64,000 nt of DNA from Comamonadaceae bacterium (lineage in GTDB: Bacteria; Pseudomonadota; Gammaproteobacteria; Burkholderiales; Burkholderiaceae_C). A program made the position numbers and the translations under genes. The notes below the pieces were generated by a model. The model did not search any database and was not told where the DNA came from. It worked only from the letters and a program-made list of their open reading frames with translations. Numbering within the stretch: position 1 is the stretch's first letter; each line of letters begins with the position of its first letter. This document shows, piece after piece, positions 9,487-19,542 of this stretch. The stretch lies in NCBI GenBank assembly GCA_027488115.1, contig JAIYCG010000001.1, positions 298,911-362,910 on the forward strand, read 5' to 3'.

Positions 9487-10158
9487 TTAAAACTTCAGCG
9501 TCTTGACGCCCTCTGAAGTTCCCAGCAAACAAACCTGAGCCTTTTGGTAGGCAAAAACACCCACGGTGACAACCCCAGGCCATTGACTGACTTGAGCTTC
9601 AAACGACACAGGATCAGGTATTTGCAGACCCCGCACATCAATGATGTGTTGCCCATTGTCAGTGACCAGTGCACGACCGTCTTTCATTCGCACTTGGCCA
9701 TGTCCACCCATTTTTGCAAACTGCTCAATGATGCGAGCACTCGCCATGGGAATGACTTCAACGGGCAAAGGAAATGCGCCCAGCACAGCAACCAACTTAG
9801 ACTCATCGGCAATGCAAACAAACATTTTGGATTGTGCCGCCACAATCTTTTCTCGAGTGAGCGCAGCACCGCCCCCTTTCACCATGTGACCCTGACCATT
9901 GATTTCATCTGCACCATCAATGTACACAGCCAACTCGCTCACTTCATTGCTGTCAAAAACAGGAATGCCCAAGGCTTTTAGCCGGGCTGTAGAAGCTTCA
10001 GAGCTAGAGACGGCCCCCTTAATTTGATCTTTCATGGTGGCCAAAGCTTCAATGAATTTATTCACAGTAGAGCCCGTGCCTACGCCCACAATTTGACCAG
10101 GCACCACATATTGAAGGGCTGCCTGACCTACCAGGGCTTTGAGTTCGTCTTGATTCAT
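9487..10158 (-). CDS. rpiA: Ribose-5-phosphate isomerase A
   Basis: Interconverts ribose 5-phosphate and ribulose 5-phosphate in the non-oxidative pentose phosphate pathway. The family motifs GTGSTVNKF, the catalytic-region DGADEI and the [12 protein letters not shown] loop are all present, and 223 residues is the usual length. The ATG at 10158 is preferred; a TTG at 10176 would add six residues. It is convergent with prlC with a four-base gap and divergent from pyrD. Confidence 0.95.
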   Translation of the reverse strand: MNQDELKALVGQAALQYVVPGQIVGVGTGSTVNKFIEALATMKDQIKGAVSSSEASTARLKALGIPVFDSNEVSELAVYIDGADEINGQGHMVKGGGAALTREKIVAAQSKMFVCIADESKLVAVLGAFPLPVEVIPMASARIIEQFAKMGGHGQVRMKDGRALVTDNGQHIIDVRGLQIPDPVSFEAQVSQWPGVVTVGVFAYQKAQVCLLGTSEGVKTLKF

Positions 10159-10200
10159 GGCGATTCTTTGAGACAATGCTGAATTGATTGAGATTATCCA

Positions 10201-11247
10201 ATGTCCCTGAACCTTTACCCCCTGGCGCGACCCTTTTTATTCAATTTAGAGCCTGAAGCAGCCCATGATCTGACTTTGAATCAGTTGGCTCAGACGCAAA
10301 ATACTTGGTTTGACCGTGTCTACCGCCAGCCCTGGGTTGCCGACCCAGTTCAATTGGCTGGCCTCACATTTCCCAACCGAGTTGGCATGGCAGCAGGTCT
10401 TGATAAAAACGCCAAGTGCATCGATGGCCTAGGCGCCATGGGCTTTGGTTTTGTCGAGGTGGGTACAGTGACGCCACTGGCCCAACCTGGCAACGACAAA
10501 CCCCGCATGTTCAGATTGCCCGAAGCCAAGGCCTTGATTAACCGTTTGGGTTTTAACAACCAAGGACTTGATGCGTTTGTCGCTAACGTGAAAAAATCAA
10601 GGTTCAGAAATCAAGGCAGACTGCTTGGATTGAACATTGGAAAGAATGCCATCACGCCTATAGAACGTGCTACCGACGACTACTTGATTGGTTTAAGTGG
10701 TGTCTACGAGCATGCCGACTACGTCACCGTCAACATCTCTAGCCCCAACACCAAAAATTTACGCTCCTTGCAAACCGATCAAGCACTTGATCAACTTTTG
10801 TCAGCTCTGAACGAGCGAAAATTGGCGCTGACAGAACAGTACAAAAAACGCGTGCCCGTTTTTCTCAAGATTGCCCCTGATTTGGACGATGCCCAAATCG
10901 TTGTCATTGCTCAAAGTTTGATCAAACATCAAATGGATGGCGTCATTGCGACCAACACCACTTTGTCAAGAGACGCCGTCAAAGGCATGCAGCATGGCGA
11001 TGAAGCGGGAGGGCTCTCCGGTGCTCCGGTTTTGGCAGGAAGCAATCGCGTCATTCGTTTGTTGCGCCAACAACTTGGACCTCAGTTCCCCATCATTGGC
11101 GTGGGTGGCATCCTGAGCGGCTACGATGCTGTCAGCAAAATAGAGGCAGGTGCCGATGTGGTGCAAATCTACACGGGCCTTATTTACAAAGGGCCCGCAT
11201 TGGTCCATGAAGTGGCCAAGTCCCTGAAGCAATTGTCAAACAACTAA
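10201..11247 (+). CDS. pyrD: Dihydroorotate dehydrogenase, class 2
   Basis: FMN enzyme oxidising dihydroorotate to orotate with quinone as acceptor, in pyrimidine synthesis. The N-terminal extension ([15 protein letters not shown]), which lays class 2 enzymes on the membrane, is present. So are the [12 protein letters not shown] substrate loop, the [11 protein letters not shown] catalytic stretch carrying the class 2 serine, and the C-terminal FMN-phosphate motif GVGGI. The length of 348 residues is normal. Monocistronic by context: divergent from rpiA and convergent, nine bases apart, with the flavoprotein gene that follows. Confidence 0.96.
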   Translation: MSLNLYPLARPFLFNLEPEAAHDLTLNQLAQTQNTWFDRVYRQPWVADPVQLAGLTFPNRVGMAAGLDKNAKCIDGLGAMGFGFVEVGTVTPLAQPGNDKPRMFRLPEAKALINRLGFNNQGLDAFVANVKKSRFRNQGRLLGLNIGKNAITPIERATDDYLIGLSGVYEHADYVTVNISSPNTKNLRSLQTDQALDQLLSALNERKLALTEQYKKRVPVFLKIAPDLDDAQIVVIAQSLIKHQMDGVIATNTTLSRDAVKGMQHGDEAGGLSGAPVLAGSNRVIRLLRQQLGPQFPIIGVGGILSGYDAVSKIEAGADVVQIYTGLIYKGPALVHEVAKSLKQLSNN

Positions 11248-11256
11248 AGCTGCGAT

Positions 11257-12387
11257 TTAGTTGGGTTTGTGTTTCAGGGCTTGCGAAACGTCAAAGGCAA
11301 TTGCCAAGGAACTGGTCAATCCAGGTGATTCAATGCCCATCAAATGCACCAACCCAGACACGCCATGAGATTGAGGCCCCATGATGCAAAAGTCGGCGGC
11401 GGTTTCTTGAGGAGAATTGATTTTGGGCCGAATTCCAGCATAGGAAGGCATCAAGGCGCCATCTTTCAATCCCGGCCAATACTTGCGAACCTCTGCATAA
11501 AAGGCATCGCCACGGCTCGGATTGACACTCAAGTCATCAGGCGATTGAACCCACTCCACATCGGGTCCAAACTTGGCTTGTCCCGCCATGTCTAAAGTGA
11601 GATGAACCCCCAATCCAGCAGCTTCAGGGACTGGATAAATGAGTCTTGAAAAGGGAGATCTTCCTATCAGGCTGAAGTAATGGCCCTTGGCGTAGTAGGC
11701 ATGAGGCAGTAGCTCCAACTTAAAGCCACTGAATTGTCGGGCGATTTGGGGTGCAAGCAACCCTGTTGAATTGATGACGCTCTCAGCCAAAATTTCAGTG
11801 CCGTCCGTCGTTCGAACAACGAACTGTGTTTTCCCATTTCCCTGCGCAATCTGGGCAGATGAGAATTGAGAATTGAGCGCAAGAATGCCACCTGCATTTT
11901 CAAAATCTCCCAAATAACTCAGCATCAAAGCATGGCTGTCAACAATGCCTGTACCAGGTGACCACAATGCGGCTTCACAGCTTAATTCTGGCTCCATGGC
12001 TTGAGCTTGTTCCTTAGAAAGCAGCCTTAATTGGTCAGAACCCAAAACGCCATTTGCTTCAGCCTTAGCCTGAATCGAAGCCAATTGGACAACTTGGCCT
12101 GGTGAGGTGGCCACTATCAATTTGCCGCACTGTTTGTGAGGAATATGGCGTTCTTGGCAATAGGCATAGAGCCATTGACGGCCCTTGACACAGAGCTTGG
12201 CCTTCAAAGAACCCGCAGGGTAGTAAATGCCCGCATGAATCACCTCACTGTTCCGTGAACTGGTTCCCGTGCCAAAGGCATCCGCAGACTCCAACAGCAA
12301 AACTTCCTGACCTTCAAGGGCCAACTGGCGGGCTACGGCCAAGCCGACCACACCTGCTCCTAAAACAATTGTCTGAATTTGATCCAT
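11257..12387 (-). CDS. FAD-dependent oxidoreductase, L-2-hydroxyglutarate oxidase-like
   Basis: DAO-superfamily flavoprotein of 376 residues. The N-terminal FAD-binding motif is VLGAGVVGLAVARQLA, followed by an acidic residue at the end of the second strand (LLLESADAFGTGTSSRNSE, given only in part here as LLLESADAFG). The sequence HAGIYYPAGSLKAKLC is characteristic of the LhgO/L2HGDH group, which oxidises L-2-hydroxyglutarate to 2-oxoglutarate with quinone or oxygen. Substrate assignment rests on that resemblance alone; other 2-hydroxyacids are possible. Transcribed away from the SDR gene. Confidence 0.8.
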   Translation of the reverse strand: MDQIQTIVLGAGVVGLAVARQLALEGQEVLLLESADAFGTGTSSRNSEVIHAGIYYPAGSLKAKLCVKGRQWLYAYCQERHIPHKQCGKLIVATSPGQVVQLASIQAKAEANGVLGSDQLRLLSKEQAQAMEPELSCEAALWSPGTGIVDSHALMLSYLGDFENAGGILALNSQFSSAQIAQGNGKTQFVVRTTDGTEILAESVINSTGLLAPQIARQFSGFKLELLPHAYYAKGHYFSLIGRSPFSRLIYPVPEAAGLGVHLTLDMAGQAKFGPDVEWVQSPDDLSVNPSRGDAFYAEVRKYWPGLKDGALMPSYAGIRPKINSPQETAADFCIMGPQSHGVSGLVHLMGIESPGLTSSLAIAFDVSQALKHKPN

Positions 12388-12481
12388 GTCCTATTCTCGC
12401 TGACACCAGCAAGACAGATCAAATTGAATCTTCAGGCAAACTTCAATGTTTAGCAAATTGACCTACCCAAAAAGGAGACCC

Positions 12482-13243
12482 ATGAATCTTTTTAATTTAC
12501 AAGACAAGGTGGCCATCGTCACTGGCGCAAGTCGCGGCATTGGCCGCTCGATCGCCTTTCAATTGGCTCGCGCGGGCGCCAAAGTGGTCATCTCCAGTCG
12601 CAAACTGGAGGCCTGTGAGGCGGTTGTCAAAGAAATTCAAGCAGAAGGCGGCACGGCCATGGCCATCAGCGCCAGCATTGCCGACAAAGCGCAACTGCAA
12701 AACATGGTTCAAAAAACTCGTGAGCTATGGGGCCCCATTGATATCTTGGTATGCAATGCCGCAAGCAACCCTTATTACGGACCCACGACAGGGATGAGCG
12801 ATGAAGTCTTCAACAAAGTCATGCACAACAACGTTTTGTCTAGCACTTGGCTATGCACCATGGTCTATCCGGACATGAAAGCACAGAAGGATGGCGCGAT
12901 TGTGTTGGTTTCATCGGTGGGTGGCTTGCACGGCTCCTCAGTCATTGGTGCATACAATATTTCCAAAGCCGCCGACATGCAATTGGCTCGCAACTTGGCT
13001 GTGGAATGGGGGCCAGACAATATCCGTGTGAACTGTATCGCGCCAGGCCTCATTCGAACCGCATTTGCCAAGGCCCTCACTGACGATCCCGTTAAAGCTG
13101 GCATGGTTGAAAATGAAACGCCGCTGCGACGAATTGGAGAGCCCGACGACATAGGGGGCATCGCTGTTCTGTTGGCCAGTGCTGCTGGAAAATACATTAC
13201 AGGTCAAACCATTGTTGCCGATGGCGGCATGATGATTCGCTGA
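12482..13243 (+). CDS. Short-chain dehydrogenase/reductase (SDR)
   Basis: Classical SDR of 253 residues. The nucleotide-binding TGASRGIG motif is near residue 15, NAAS follows the central strand, and the catalytic Ser-Tyr-Lys appears as SSVGG...YNISKAA. The C-terminus has the FabG-like GQTIVADGGMMIR. The ATG at 12482 follows a strong AAGGAG ribosome-binding site; an upstream in-frame ATG at 12446 lacks one. The substrate is not decided by sequence; the DHRS4-like/FabG-like pattern suggests a hydroxyacyl or carbonyl compound. A bidirectional terminator follows. Confidence 0.87.
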   Translation: MNLFNLQDKVAIVTGASRGIGRSIAFQLARAGAKVVISSRKLEACEAVVKEIQAEGGTAMAISASIADKAQLQNMVQKTRELWGPIDILVCNAASNPYYGPTTGMSDEVFNKVMHNNVLSSTWLCTMVYPDMKAQKDGAIVLVSSVGGLHGSSVIGAYNISKAADMQLARNLAVEWGPDNIRVNCIAPGLIRTAFAKALTDDPVKAGMVENETPLRRIGEPDDIGGIAVLLASAAGKYITGQTIVADGGMMIR

Positions 13244-13260
13244 AATTGAACATTCAATTA

Positions 13261-13291
13261 AAAAGCCCAGCTCAACGCGCTGGGCTTTTTT
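13261..13291. terminator. Bidirectional intrinsic terminator between SDR and sodB
   Basis: An 11-bp stem, AAAAGCCCAGC (13261-13271) paired with GCTGGGCTTTT (13279-13289), closes a 7-base loop and is flanked by A and T runs, so it works for both convergent genes. Confidence 0.88.
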
Positions 13292-13341
13292 GATTGGAGA
13301 AGAAAAGGAATCAAATTGATGTGATTCCAAACAAAATTCAA

Positions 13342-13923
13342 TTAGGCAAAATTGGCTTCTGCAAAAGACCAATTGACCAATTTGTCGAGATACGTTTCAA
13401 CAAACTTTGGGCGCATATTGCGGTAATCGATGTAATAGGCGTGTTCCCAAACGTCAACGGTCAACAAGGCTTTGTCGGCTGTGGTCAAAGGCGTGCCTGC
13501 GGCGCCCATGTTGACAATGTCAACACTGCCGTCGGCCTTTTTAACCAGCCAAGTCCAACCAGAACCAAAGTTACCAACAGCACTTTTGACGAAGGCTTCT
13601 TTGAAAGCTGCGTAGGAGCCATATTTAGCATGGATGGCTGCGGCCAAAGCACCCGTGGGCTCGCCACCACCATTTGGCTTCATGCAATTCCAAAAGAAGG
13701 TGTGGTTCCAAATTTGAGCTGAGTTGTTGTAAATGCCGCCGCTGGATTTTTTGATAATTTCTTCCAGAGACATGGATTCGAACTCAGTGCCTTTTTGCAA
13801 GTTGTTCAAATTTACGACGTAAGCATTGTGGTGCTTGCCGTGGTGAAATTCCAAAGTTTCTTGGCTGTAGTGTGGTGCCAATGCGTCGATGGCGTAGGGC
13901 AATGATGGCAGGGTATGTTCCAT
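13342..13923 (-). CDS. sodB: Superoxide dismutase [Fe]
   Basis: Dismutates superoxide in the cytoplasm. The 193 residues carry the metal-ligand signatures HHGKHHNAYV near the N-terminus, a Gln in AQIWNHTFFW and DVWEHAYYIDY near the C-terminus. The Gln in the AQIWNH block is where Fe-type enzymes place their active-site glutamine, so iron is more likely than manganese. No signal peptide. It is separated from xseA by about 130 bases and probably has its own promoter. Confidence 0.96.
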   Translation of the reverse strand: MEHTLPSLPYAIDALAPHYSQETLEFHHGKHHNAYVVNLNNLQKGTEFESMSLEEIIKKSSGGIYNNSAQIWNHTFFWNCMKPNGGGEPTGALAAAIHAKYGSYAAFKEAFVKSAVGNFGSGWTWLVKKADGSVDIVNMGAAGTPLTTADKALLTVDVWEHAYYIDYRNMRPKFVETYLDKLVNWSFAEANFA

Positions 13924-14051
13924 GTAATCCTCGTTTAGGTGCAGTAAAAAATCAAAGGCTTATTGTAGGTCGATCGGCAGTGCTTGTCTGCGATTTCCGA
14001 GCAAAAGGCACATGCAATCTGGGGTTGACATCCAAGAATTCACTTCAAGCC

Positions 14052-15356
14052 TTATTTGACTTGCAGGTTCACTTGCCCATCTGCCAAGCTTGCCGTCACA
14101 ACCTGGTTAGATTTAAAGTCACTGGCATGCGTTAAGGCGCGGCCGGTGTCATCGGTGATCCATGCGTATCCTCGCTCCAATACCAAGCGTGGATTTAACA
14201 GCCCTAATCTGGTGCTGATGTTGAGAACCCGTTGATTGTGCCATTGAAGATTTTGTTGCAAGCGCGTTGGCAAATTTTCTGAGTGCCGGTCAAGAAACTG
14301 CTTGTGGACTTGCAATTGTGTTTTGAAAGCATATCGAAGAGATTGATTCATGCGCAACAAATTCGTCGCTTGATCTTTCAAACGGCTCGATGGGCGGCCT
14401 AATCGATTGGCGATCCAGTCCAGCCTTTGGCTTTTTCGATCAAGGCTGGTGATCAGCGCTTCACTCAGTGCCTTGCTCATTCGTTGGCAATCTGCCATCA
14501 TCTGAGCGCCTGCTGTCGCAACCAACTCGGCTGCGGCAGTTGGTGTGGGAGCGCGCAAGTCGGCGACAAAGTCTGTCAATGTAAAGTCGGTTTCATGGCC
14601 TACGCCAGAAATGACGGGTACAGGACAAGAAGCCACGGCCCTTACCAAAGCCTCATCATTAAAGGCCCACAAATCTTCCATGGACCCACCACCACGAACC
14701 ATCAAGATGACATCAATGACCGCAAATTGAGTTGCTAAACCTAAACCAGGATTCAAAGGCCGACCCTGCCAACTGACCAGCTGATTCAAACTCTGAAGTA
14801 ACTCTAAAGGCGCATTCGGCCCTTGTACGGAAGATGGCGCAACAATCACGGGAATGTGCGGAACACGCCTTTGCAATGCTGTCACCACGTCATGCAAAGC
14901 CGCTGCTCCCAACGAAGTAATCAATCCGATCGCGCGTGGTTGGCTAGGAACAGCGCGCTTGCGTGAGGGATCAAATAATCCCTCAGCTTCCAATTTCGCT
15001 TTAAGTTTTAGAAACTGTGCAAACAAATCACCTTGACCTGCTCTTTGCATGGACTCGACAATTAACTGCAAATCACCGCGGGCCTCATAAACGCCCAACT
15101 TGCCCCTCAGCTCCACCAATTCACCATCTCTAGGCATGAACGTTAAAGCGCTGGCGGCCCTTTTGAACATGGCGCAGCGTATCTGACCGGTCTCATCCTT
15201 GAGATTGAAATAACAATGCCCACTGGCTGCTCTTGAAAAGCCAGAAATCTCGCCCTTGACCGCCACAGGATTGAACCTTGTATTCAAGGTGTCAGCAATT
15301 GCAAGGCATAGTGCACCAACTGACCATGTCCGCGGCTTTAAATCTGATTGCGTCAT
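14052..15356 (-). CDS. xseA: Exodeoxyribonuclease VII large subunit
   Basis: Large subunit of the single-strand-specific exonuclease VII. The N-terminal OB-fold domain (about 8-105, with VKGEISGFSRAASGHCYFNLKD split here as VKGEISGFSR and GHCYFNLKDE) is followed by the catalytic core with GLITSLGAAALHDV, RGGGSMEDLWAFNDE and SGVGHETDFTL, then a long coiled helical region typical of XseA. A length of 434 residues is normal. The small subunit gene xseB is not in the window. Confidence 0.95.
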   Translation of the reverse strand: MTQSDLKPRTWSVGALCLAIADTLNTRFNPVAVKGEISGFSRAASGHCYFNLKDETGQIRCAMFKRAASALTFMPRDGELVELRGKLGVYEARGDLQLIVESMQRAGQGDLFAQFLKLKAKLEAEGLFDPSRKRAVPSQPRAIGLITSLGAAALHDVVTALQRRVPHIPVIVAPSSVQGPNAPLELLQSLNQLVSWQGRPLNPGLGLATQFAVIDVILMVRGGGSMEDLWAFNDEALVRAVASCPVPVISGVGHETDFTLTDFVADLRAPTPTAAAELVATAGAQMMADCQRMSKALSEALITSLDRKSQRLDWIANRLGRPSSRLKDQATNLLRMNQSLRYAFKTQLQVHKQFLDRHSENLPTRLQQNLQWHNQRVLNISTRLGLLNPRLVLERGYAWITDDTGRALTHASDFKSNQVVTASLADGQVNLQVK

Positions 15357-15666
15357 TCAAAAACCTTATTTTTCGCGGTGTTCAGGAACATATCCATTGA
15401 GAAAGCTTGTTATTCAAGGGGAAATTAATCCACAAATAGCACGAGCCATGGATTGCAGGGTGATTGCCAGAACCTAAGAGGCATAGTGAATCCTAAGTTG
15501 TTGATTTGATAGTAAAATTTATTGTCTAAAAAATGTGCAACTGGAACAAGACCAGTATTCATGCGGTTTTCAAGCATATTGACAGCGAGTTCTTCACAAA
15601 GTTATCCACAGAAAAGAAGAACAAATCGATCAGCCATAATGAAAACTGAATCTACAAGCAGAAAGT
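15357..15666. other. 310-base divergent intergenic region
   Basis: Separates xseA from the exbB-like gene and is A+T rich. It contains a perfect DnaA-box nonamer, a TTGACA hexamer at 15579-15584 without a good -10 at the right distance, and a stretch rich in T/A near 15510-15535. No open reading frame with a convincing start is visible, and no known RNA motif was recognised. It must carry promoters for both flanking operons. Confidence 0.6.
15602..15610 (+). promoter_or_regulatory. Single consensus DnaA box
   Basis: TTATCCACA matches the strong DnaA-box nonamer exactly. It is isolated (no cluster, no dnaA or dnaN nearby), so it is not an origin; it could titrate DnaA or regulate the exbB operon, or be chance. 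Confidence 0.35.
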
Positions 15667-16290
15667 TTGATTTTGACCAGCATCATACAAGCCGCAGGAT
15701 GGCCAATTTGGCCCCTCATTGCTTGCTCCATTTTTGCCTTCGCCATTATTTTGGAGCGCCTTTATGCACTGCAATCGGCCAAAGTTCTTCCTGAGAAAGC
15801 TTTGGACATCGCGATCGAGTCCACTCACCAGGGTTTTCCTAGCGAATCCACCATTCATGAAATTGCGCTGATGGGTGCTGTTGGGCCTATTTTTGCAACA
15901 GGCCTTCAAACTCTCGCTTTGAACCCGAACGCTTCTCATCAAGATGTCAGAGAAAGCATGGAAATGGAAGGTCGCATGGCCGCGCAAGGTTTGGAGCGTT
16001 ACCTCACTGCATTGGCCACATTGGCCTCTGCATCGCCTTTGTTAGGCTTGTTAGGAACAGTGGTGGGCATGATTGAGTTGTTTGGTTTGCAAACTCCAGG
16101 ACAACAACAGCCGACAGAATTGGCGCATGGCATTTCTATTGCGCTATACAACACAGCACTCGGCCTGATTGTTGCCATACCTTGTCTGATGGCATGGCGA
16201 TTCTTTAAATCAAAAGTAGACCGACTGGTACTTCAAATGGAATGGGCTTCTGAGAGATTCGCCAGGCATTTAGCTGCAATGCGTGAATAA
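15667..16290 (+). CDS. exbB: ExbB/TolQ-family proton channel subunit
   Basis: Inner-membrane subunit of an ExbB-ExbD (or TolQ-TolR) complex that uses the proton gradient to energise outer-membrane processes. The 207 residues show three hydrophobic segments: near residues 8-28, then a pair around ATLASASPLLGLLGTVVGMI and IALYNTALGLIVAIPCLMAW, the hallmark MotA/TolQ/ExbB domain. The start appears to be TTG at 15667, since no in-frame ATG occurs before conserved sequence. First gene of a run leading into lipid A and KDO genes. No tonB gene adjoins it, so whether it serves TonB or Tol is open; the TonB-dependent receptor at 51 kb would need such a complex. Confidence 0.88.
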   Translation: MILTSIIQAAGWPIWPLIACSIFAFAIILERLYALQSAKVLPEKALDIAIESTHQGFPSESTIHEIALMGAVGPIFATGLQTLALNPNASHQDVRESMEMEGRMAAQGLERYLTALATLASASPLLGLLGTVVGMIELFGLQTPGQQQPTELAHGISIALYNTALGLIVAIPCLMAWRFFKSKVDRLVLQMEWASERFARHLAAMRE

Positions 16291-16310
16291 AGATATCGAG
16301 TGAATTCATT

Positions 16311-16733
16311 TTGAAATTTAAAAAGAACACAGCCATTGAACCCGACATCAATTTGATTCCCTTCATTGATGTCTTGTTGGTCGTGCTCATTTTTTTGATG
16401 GTCTCGACGACTTGGACCAAGTTCAATGAAATGAGCGTGAGCTTGCCTTCTGCTTCTGCACAAGTCCCCCAAGATTCAGCTGCAACATGGGTGGTCAGTG
16501 TGAGCTCTCAAGGCCTCTACGCTGTCAACGGCAGCAAGCTTGAAGGGAGAACCCTGCAAGACCTCAACAACGAACTTTCTGGCATGCGCAAATCAGAAGC
16601 TTCTCTTCTTATTAAAGCCGATGCTTCTGCCAGTCATCAATCGGTCGTCAATGTTCTGGAGGCCGCCCGACTGAATGGTGTGTCTAAAATTGCATTTGCA
16701 ACTCAAAATACGCCCCAAGCAAGTAAGCCCTAA
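16311..16733 (+). CDS. exbD: ExbD/TolR-family proton channel subunit
   Basis: Partner of the ExbB-like protein 20 bases upstream. The short 140-residue protein has a cytoplasmic N-terminus with the signature EPDINLIPFIDVLLVVLIF. Its single transmembrane helix carries the conserved Asp (in PFIDVLLV) that relays protons; a periplasmic domain ends the protein. It too begins with TTG (16311), the first codon before conserved residues, an unusual shared feature with exbB that may limit expression. The stop lies eight bases before lpxK. Confidence 0.9.
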   Translation: MKFKKNTAIEPDINLIPFIDVLLVVLIFLMVSTTWTKFNEMSVSLPSASAQVPQDSAATWVVSVSSQGLYAVNGSKLEGRTLQDLNNELSGMRKSEASLLIKADASASHQSVVNVLEAARLNGVSKIAFATQNTPQASKP

Positions 16734-16741
16734 AAATCAAC

Positions 16742-17728
16742 ATGCGCCAATACTTGCAAAAACTCCCGCTCTACTGGGGTGAAAGAAGTGCAGTCACTTA
16801 TTTGCTTTGGCCCATAGAAGCCATTTACAAACTGGCCTTGAGAATCAGGCAGCTGGCATACGCATTAGGTTGGTTCAAACAACAGCAGGTCAATGCCACA
16901 GTCATTGTGGTGGGAAATGTTGTAGCCGGTGGCGGTGGCAAAACACCACTCACCATGGCCATTGTTCAGCGCTTGTTGTCACAAGGTTATCCGGTTGGCG
17001 TCATTTCCCGAGGCTATGGTAGGACCAATTCTTTCCTTCGCCTTGTGAACAATCAAAGTTTGGCAAGTGAAGTGGGCGATGAACCCTTGATGATTTTTCA
17101 AAAATGCAAAGTACCCGTGGTGGTGGGCTCGCAACGCATCGATGCGGCCAGACATCTGCTCCACCACTTTCCAAATGTCAAAGTCTTGGTTTGCGACGAC
17201 GGGCTTCAACACAAAGCGCTTCAGCGCGATATCGAAATATGTGCCATGGATGCCATGGGGTTGGGCAATCGCCGCTTGCTTCCGGCTGGCCCATTGCGCG
17301 AGCCTTGGCCAAGGGCAGTTGATCTGCTGCTGCATACCCATCAAAGAACGCTGGCACAAGGGTATGAATCTCACAGAGAACTCCAAACGCACGCGCTGAC
17401 CTCCAGCGGAAAGCATGTCTCAATGGAAAACTTGAAATCGCGCCTTGTTGAAGTTGTTTCAGGCATTGCCAGACCTGAAGCATTTTTGAAAATGCTCCAA
17501 GAAAATCAAATTCAAATAAAGCATTCAAGTGCCCTGCCCGATCACGACAATTTTGAAACTTGGGCGCCCCTACACCCTGAACTGCCGCTTCTGTGTACTG
17601 AAAAAGATGCGGTGAAACTGTGGACTCGCTTTCCCGATGCACTTTCAATTCCTCTAATTTTCGAACCAGAACCTGCGTTTTGGAAAGCCTTCGATACACT
17701 ATTCCAAAGCCGTCACAGGTATCATTGA
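16742..17728 (+). CDS. lpxK: Tetraacyldisaccharide 4'-kinase
   Basis: Phosphorylates the 4' position of the lipid A disaccharide precursor at the inner membrane. The 328-residue protein has the hydrophobic N-terminal membrane helix region and the unusual Walker A NVVAGGGGKTPLTMA. It also has the family motifs VISRGYG and DDGLQHKALQRDIEI with the catalytic aspartates, and the GNRRLLPAGPLREP block. It is tightly packed between exbD and the Trm112-like gene (gaps of 8 and 3 bases), the usual betaproteobacterial order. Confidence 0.95.
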   Translation: MRQYLQKLPLYWGERSAVTYLLWPIEAIYKLALRIRQLAYALGWFKQQQVNATVIVVGNVVAGGGGKTPLTMAIVQRLLSQGYPVGVISRGYGRTNSFLRLVNNQSLASEVGDEPLMIFQKCKVPVVVGSQRIDAARHLLHHFPNVKVLVCDDGLQHKALQRDIEICAMDAMGLGNRRLLPAGPLREPWPRAVDLLLHTHQRTLAQGYESHRELQTHALTSSGKHVSMENLKSRLVEVVSGIARPEAFLKMLQENQIQIKHSSALPDHDNFETWAPLHPELPLLCTEKDAVKLWTRFPDALSIPLIFEPEPAFWKAFDTLFQSRHRYH

Positions 17729-17731
17729 GCC

Positions 17732-17938
17732 ATGGACACGAAATTACTCGAACTGCTGGTTTGCCCTGTTACCAAGGGACCCCTAGATTTACAACGCGAA
17801 TTGCAAGAGTTATGGTCGCGCAGTGCTCGGCTTGCCTATCCTATTCGCAAGGGTATTCCCATCTTGCTAGAAAACGAAGCTCGAACCTTGAGTGATGAAG
17901 AGCTAGAACAACTCAAACCCCGTACGCCTCTGGTCTAA
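17732..17938 (+). CDS. Trm112-like small protein (YcaR/UPF0434 family)
   Basis: A 68-residue protein beginning [16 protein letters not shown] and ending in a [15 protein letters not shown] block, both diagnostic of the Trm112p-like family found between lpxK and kdsB in many proteobacteria. Only one cysteine of the zinc-binding pattern is visible. The exact role in bacteria is unknown; in eukaryotes Trm112 activates methyltransferases. It begins three bases after lpxK and is probably translationally coupled. Confidence 0.88.
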   Translation: MDTKLLELLVCPVTKGPLDLQRELQELWSRSARLAYPIRKGIPILLENEARTLSDEELEQLKPRTPLV

Positions 17939-17956
17939 ATTCTCTTTGAGTGGCTC

Positions 17957-18718
17957 ATGTCTCCAGCCTTCACTGTCATCATTCCTGCTCGCTTGGGTTC
18001 AACAAGGCTACCCAACAAGCCCTTGGCCGATATCCACGGCTTGCCCATGGTGGTTCGAGTTGCCCAACGTGCAGCCCAATCGAATGCTGTCCAAGTGGTG
18101 GTAGCCGCAGACAGTCTTGAAATCGTTCAGGCCTGCCATGCGCAGGGGGTACGTGTCTTGCTAACTCAAATGGATCATCCAAGTGGCAGTGACAGGCTTG
18201 CAGAAGCTAGCGCAATATTGGGTTTGAAACCTGACGACTTGGTGGTGAATGTGCAAGGCGATGAACCCCTGATTAACCCTGAGCTGATCAATCAGGTGGC
18301 GGATTTGCTAATTCAGCGACCTACTGCCAGCATGAGCACGGCAGCCCACGAAATTCAGGATCTTGCCGAATTTACCAACCCCAATGTTGTCAAAGTCGTC
18401 CTCGACCATGAAAAGCTTGCCTTGTATTTCAGCCGAGCACCTGTTCCTTGGTGGCGTGATGGCTTTGCAAAAGGCATTCATTCCCTGCCCAACCCTGCAC
18501 CACTCAGGCACATTGGAATTTACGCTTATCGCGTCGGCTTTTTGCAAAGATTTCCCCTTTTGCCAGTGGCTACCATTGAGACCGAGGAAGCTTTAGAGCA
18601 ATTGCGCGCAATGTGGCATGGCCACAAAATAGCCGTTCACATCAGCCCAGAAGCGCCAGGGCCAGGTGTAGATACCCCAGAAGATTTAGAGCGAGTCAGG
18701 GCATTGCTGAAGCCATAA
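17957..18718 (+). CDS. kdsB: 3-deoxy-manno-octulosonate cytidylyltransferase
   Basis: Makes CMP-KDO, the donor for KDO addition to lipid A. The nucleotidyltransferase fold starts with [19 protein letters not shown], has the base-binding THPSGSDR equivalent [13 protein letters not shown], and the metal-binding NVQGDEPL. A length of 253 residues is standard. It follows the Trm112-like gene by 18 bases and closes the lipopolysaccharide part of the operon. Confidence 0.96.
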   Translation: MSPAFTVIIPARLGSTRLPNKPLADIHGLPMVVRVAQRAAQSNAVQVVVAADSLEIVQACHAQGVRVLLTQMDHPSGSDRLAEASAILGLKPDDLVVNVQGDEPLINPELINQVADLLIQRPTASMSTAAHEIQDLAEFTNPNVVKVVLDHEKLALYFSRAPVPWWRDGFAKGIHSLPNPAPLRHIGIYAYRVGFLQRFPLLPVATIETEEALEQLRAMWHGHKIAVHISPEAPGPGVDTPEDLERVRALLKP

Positions 18719-18808
18719 AAGTCTCCCATTGGGCTCGTCAGGAAAATCTAGGCGGACCGTGATATTCTCTGATGAGGGCCATCCAAGCCATGGCGAAAGA
18801 TTAAATAA

Positions 18809-19486
<678 letters not shown>

Positions 19487-19542
19487 TTCAATTCACTTGG
19501 ACATCGGCTCAAGCAATTAAGCTAAGCAAAATTTGAAACCAT

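Noticed and set aside
15579..15607. Consensus TTGACA as a promoter for exbB
   Set aside because: No acceptable -10 element at 16-18 bases; the bases there form the DnaA-box match instead.
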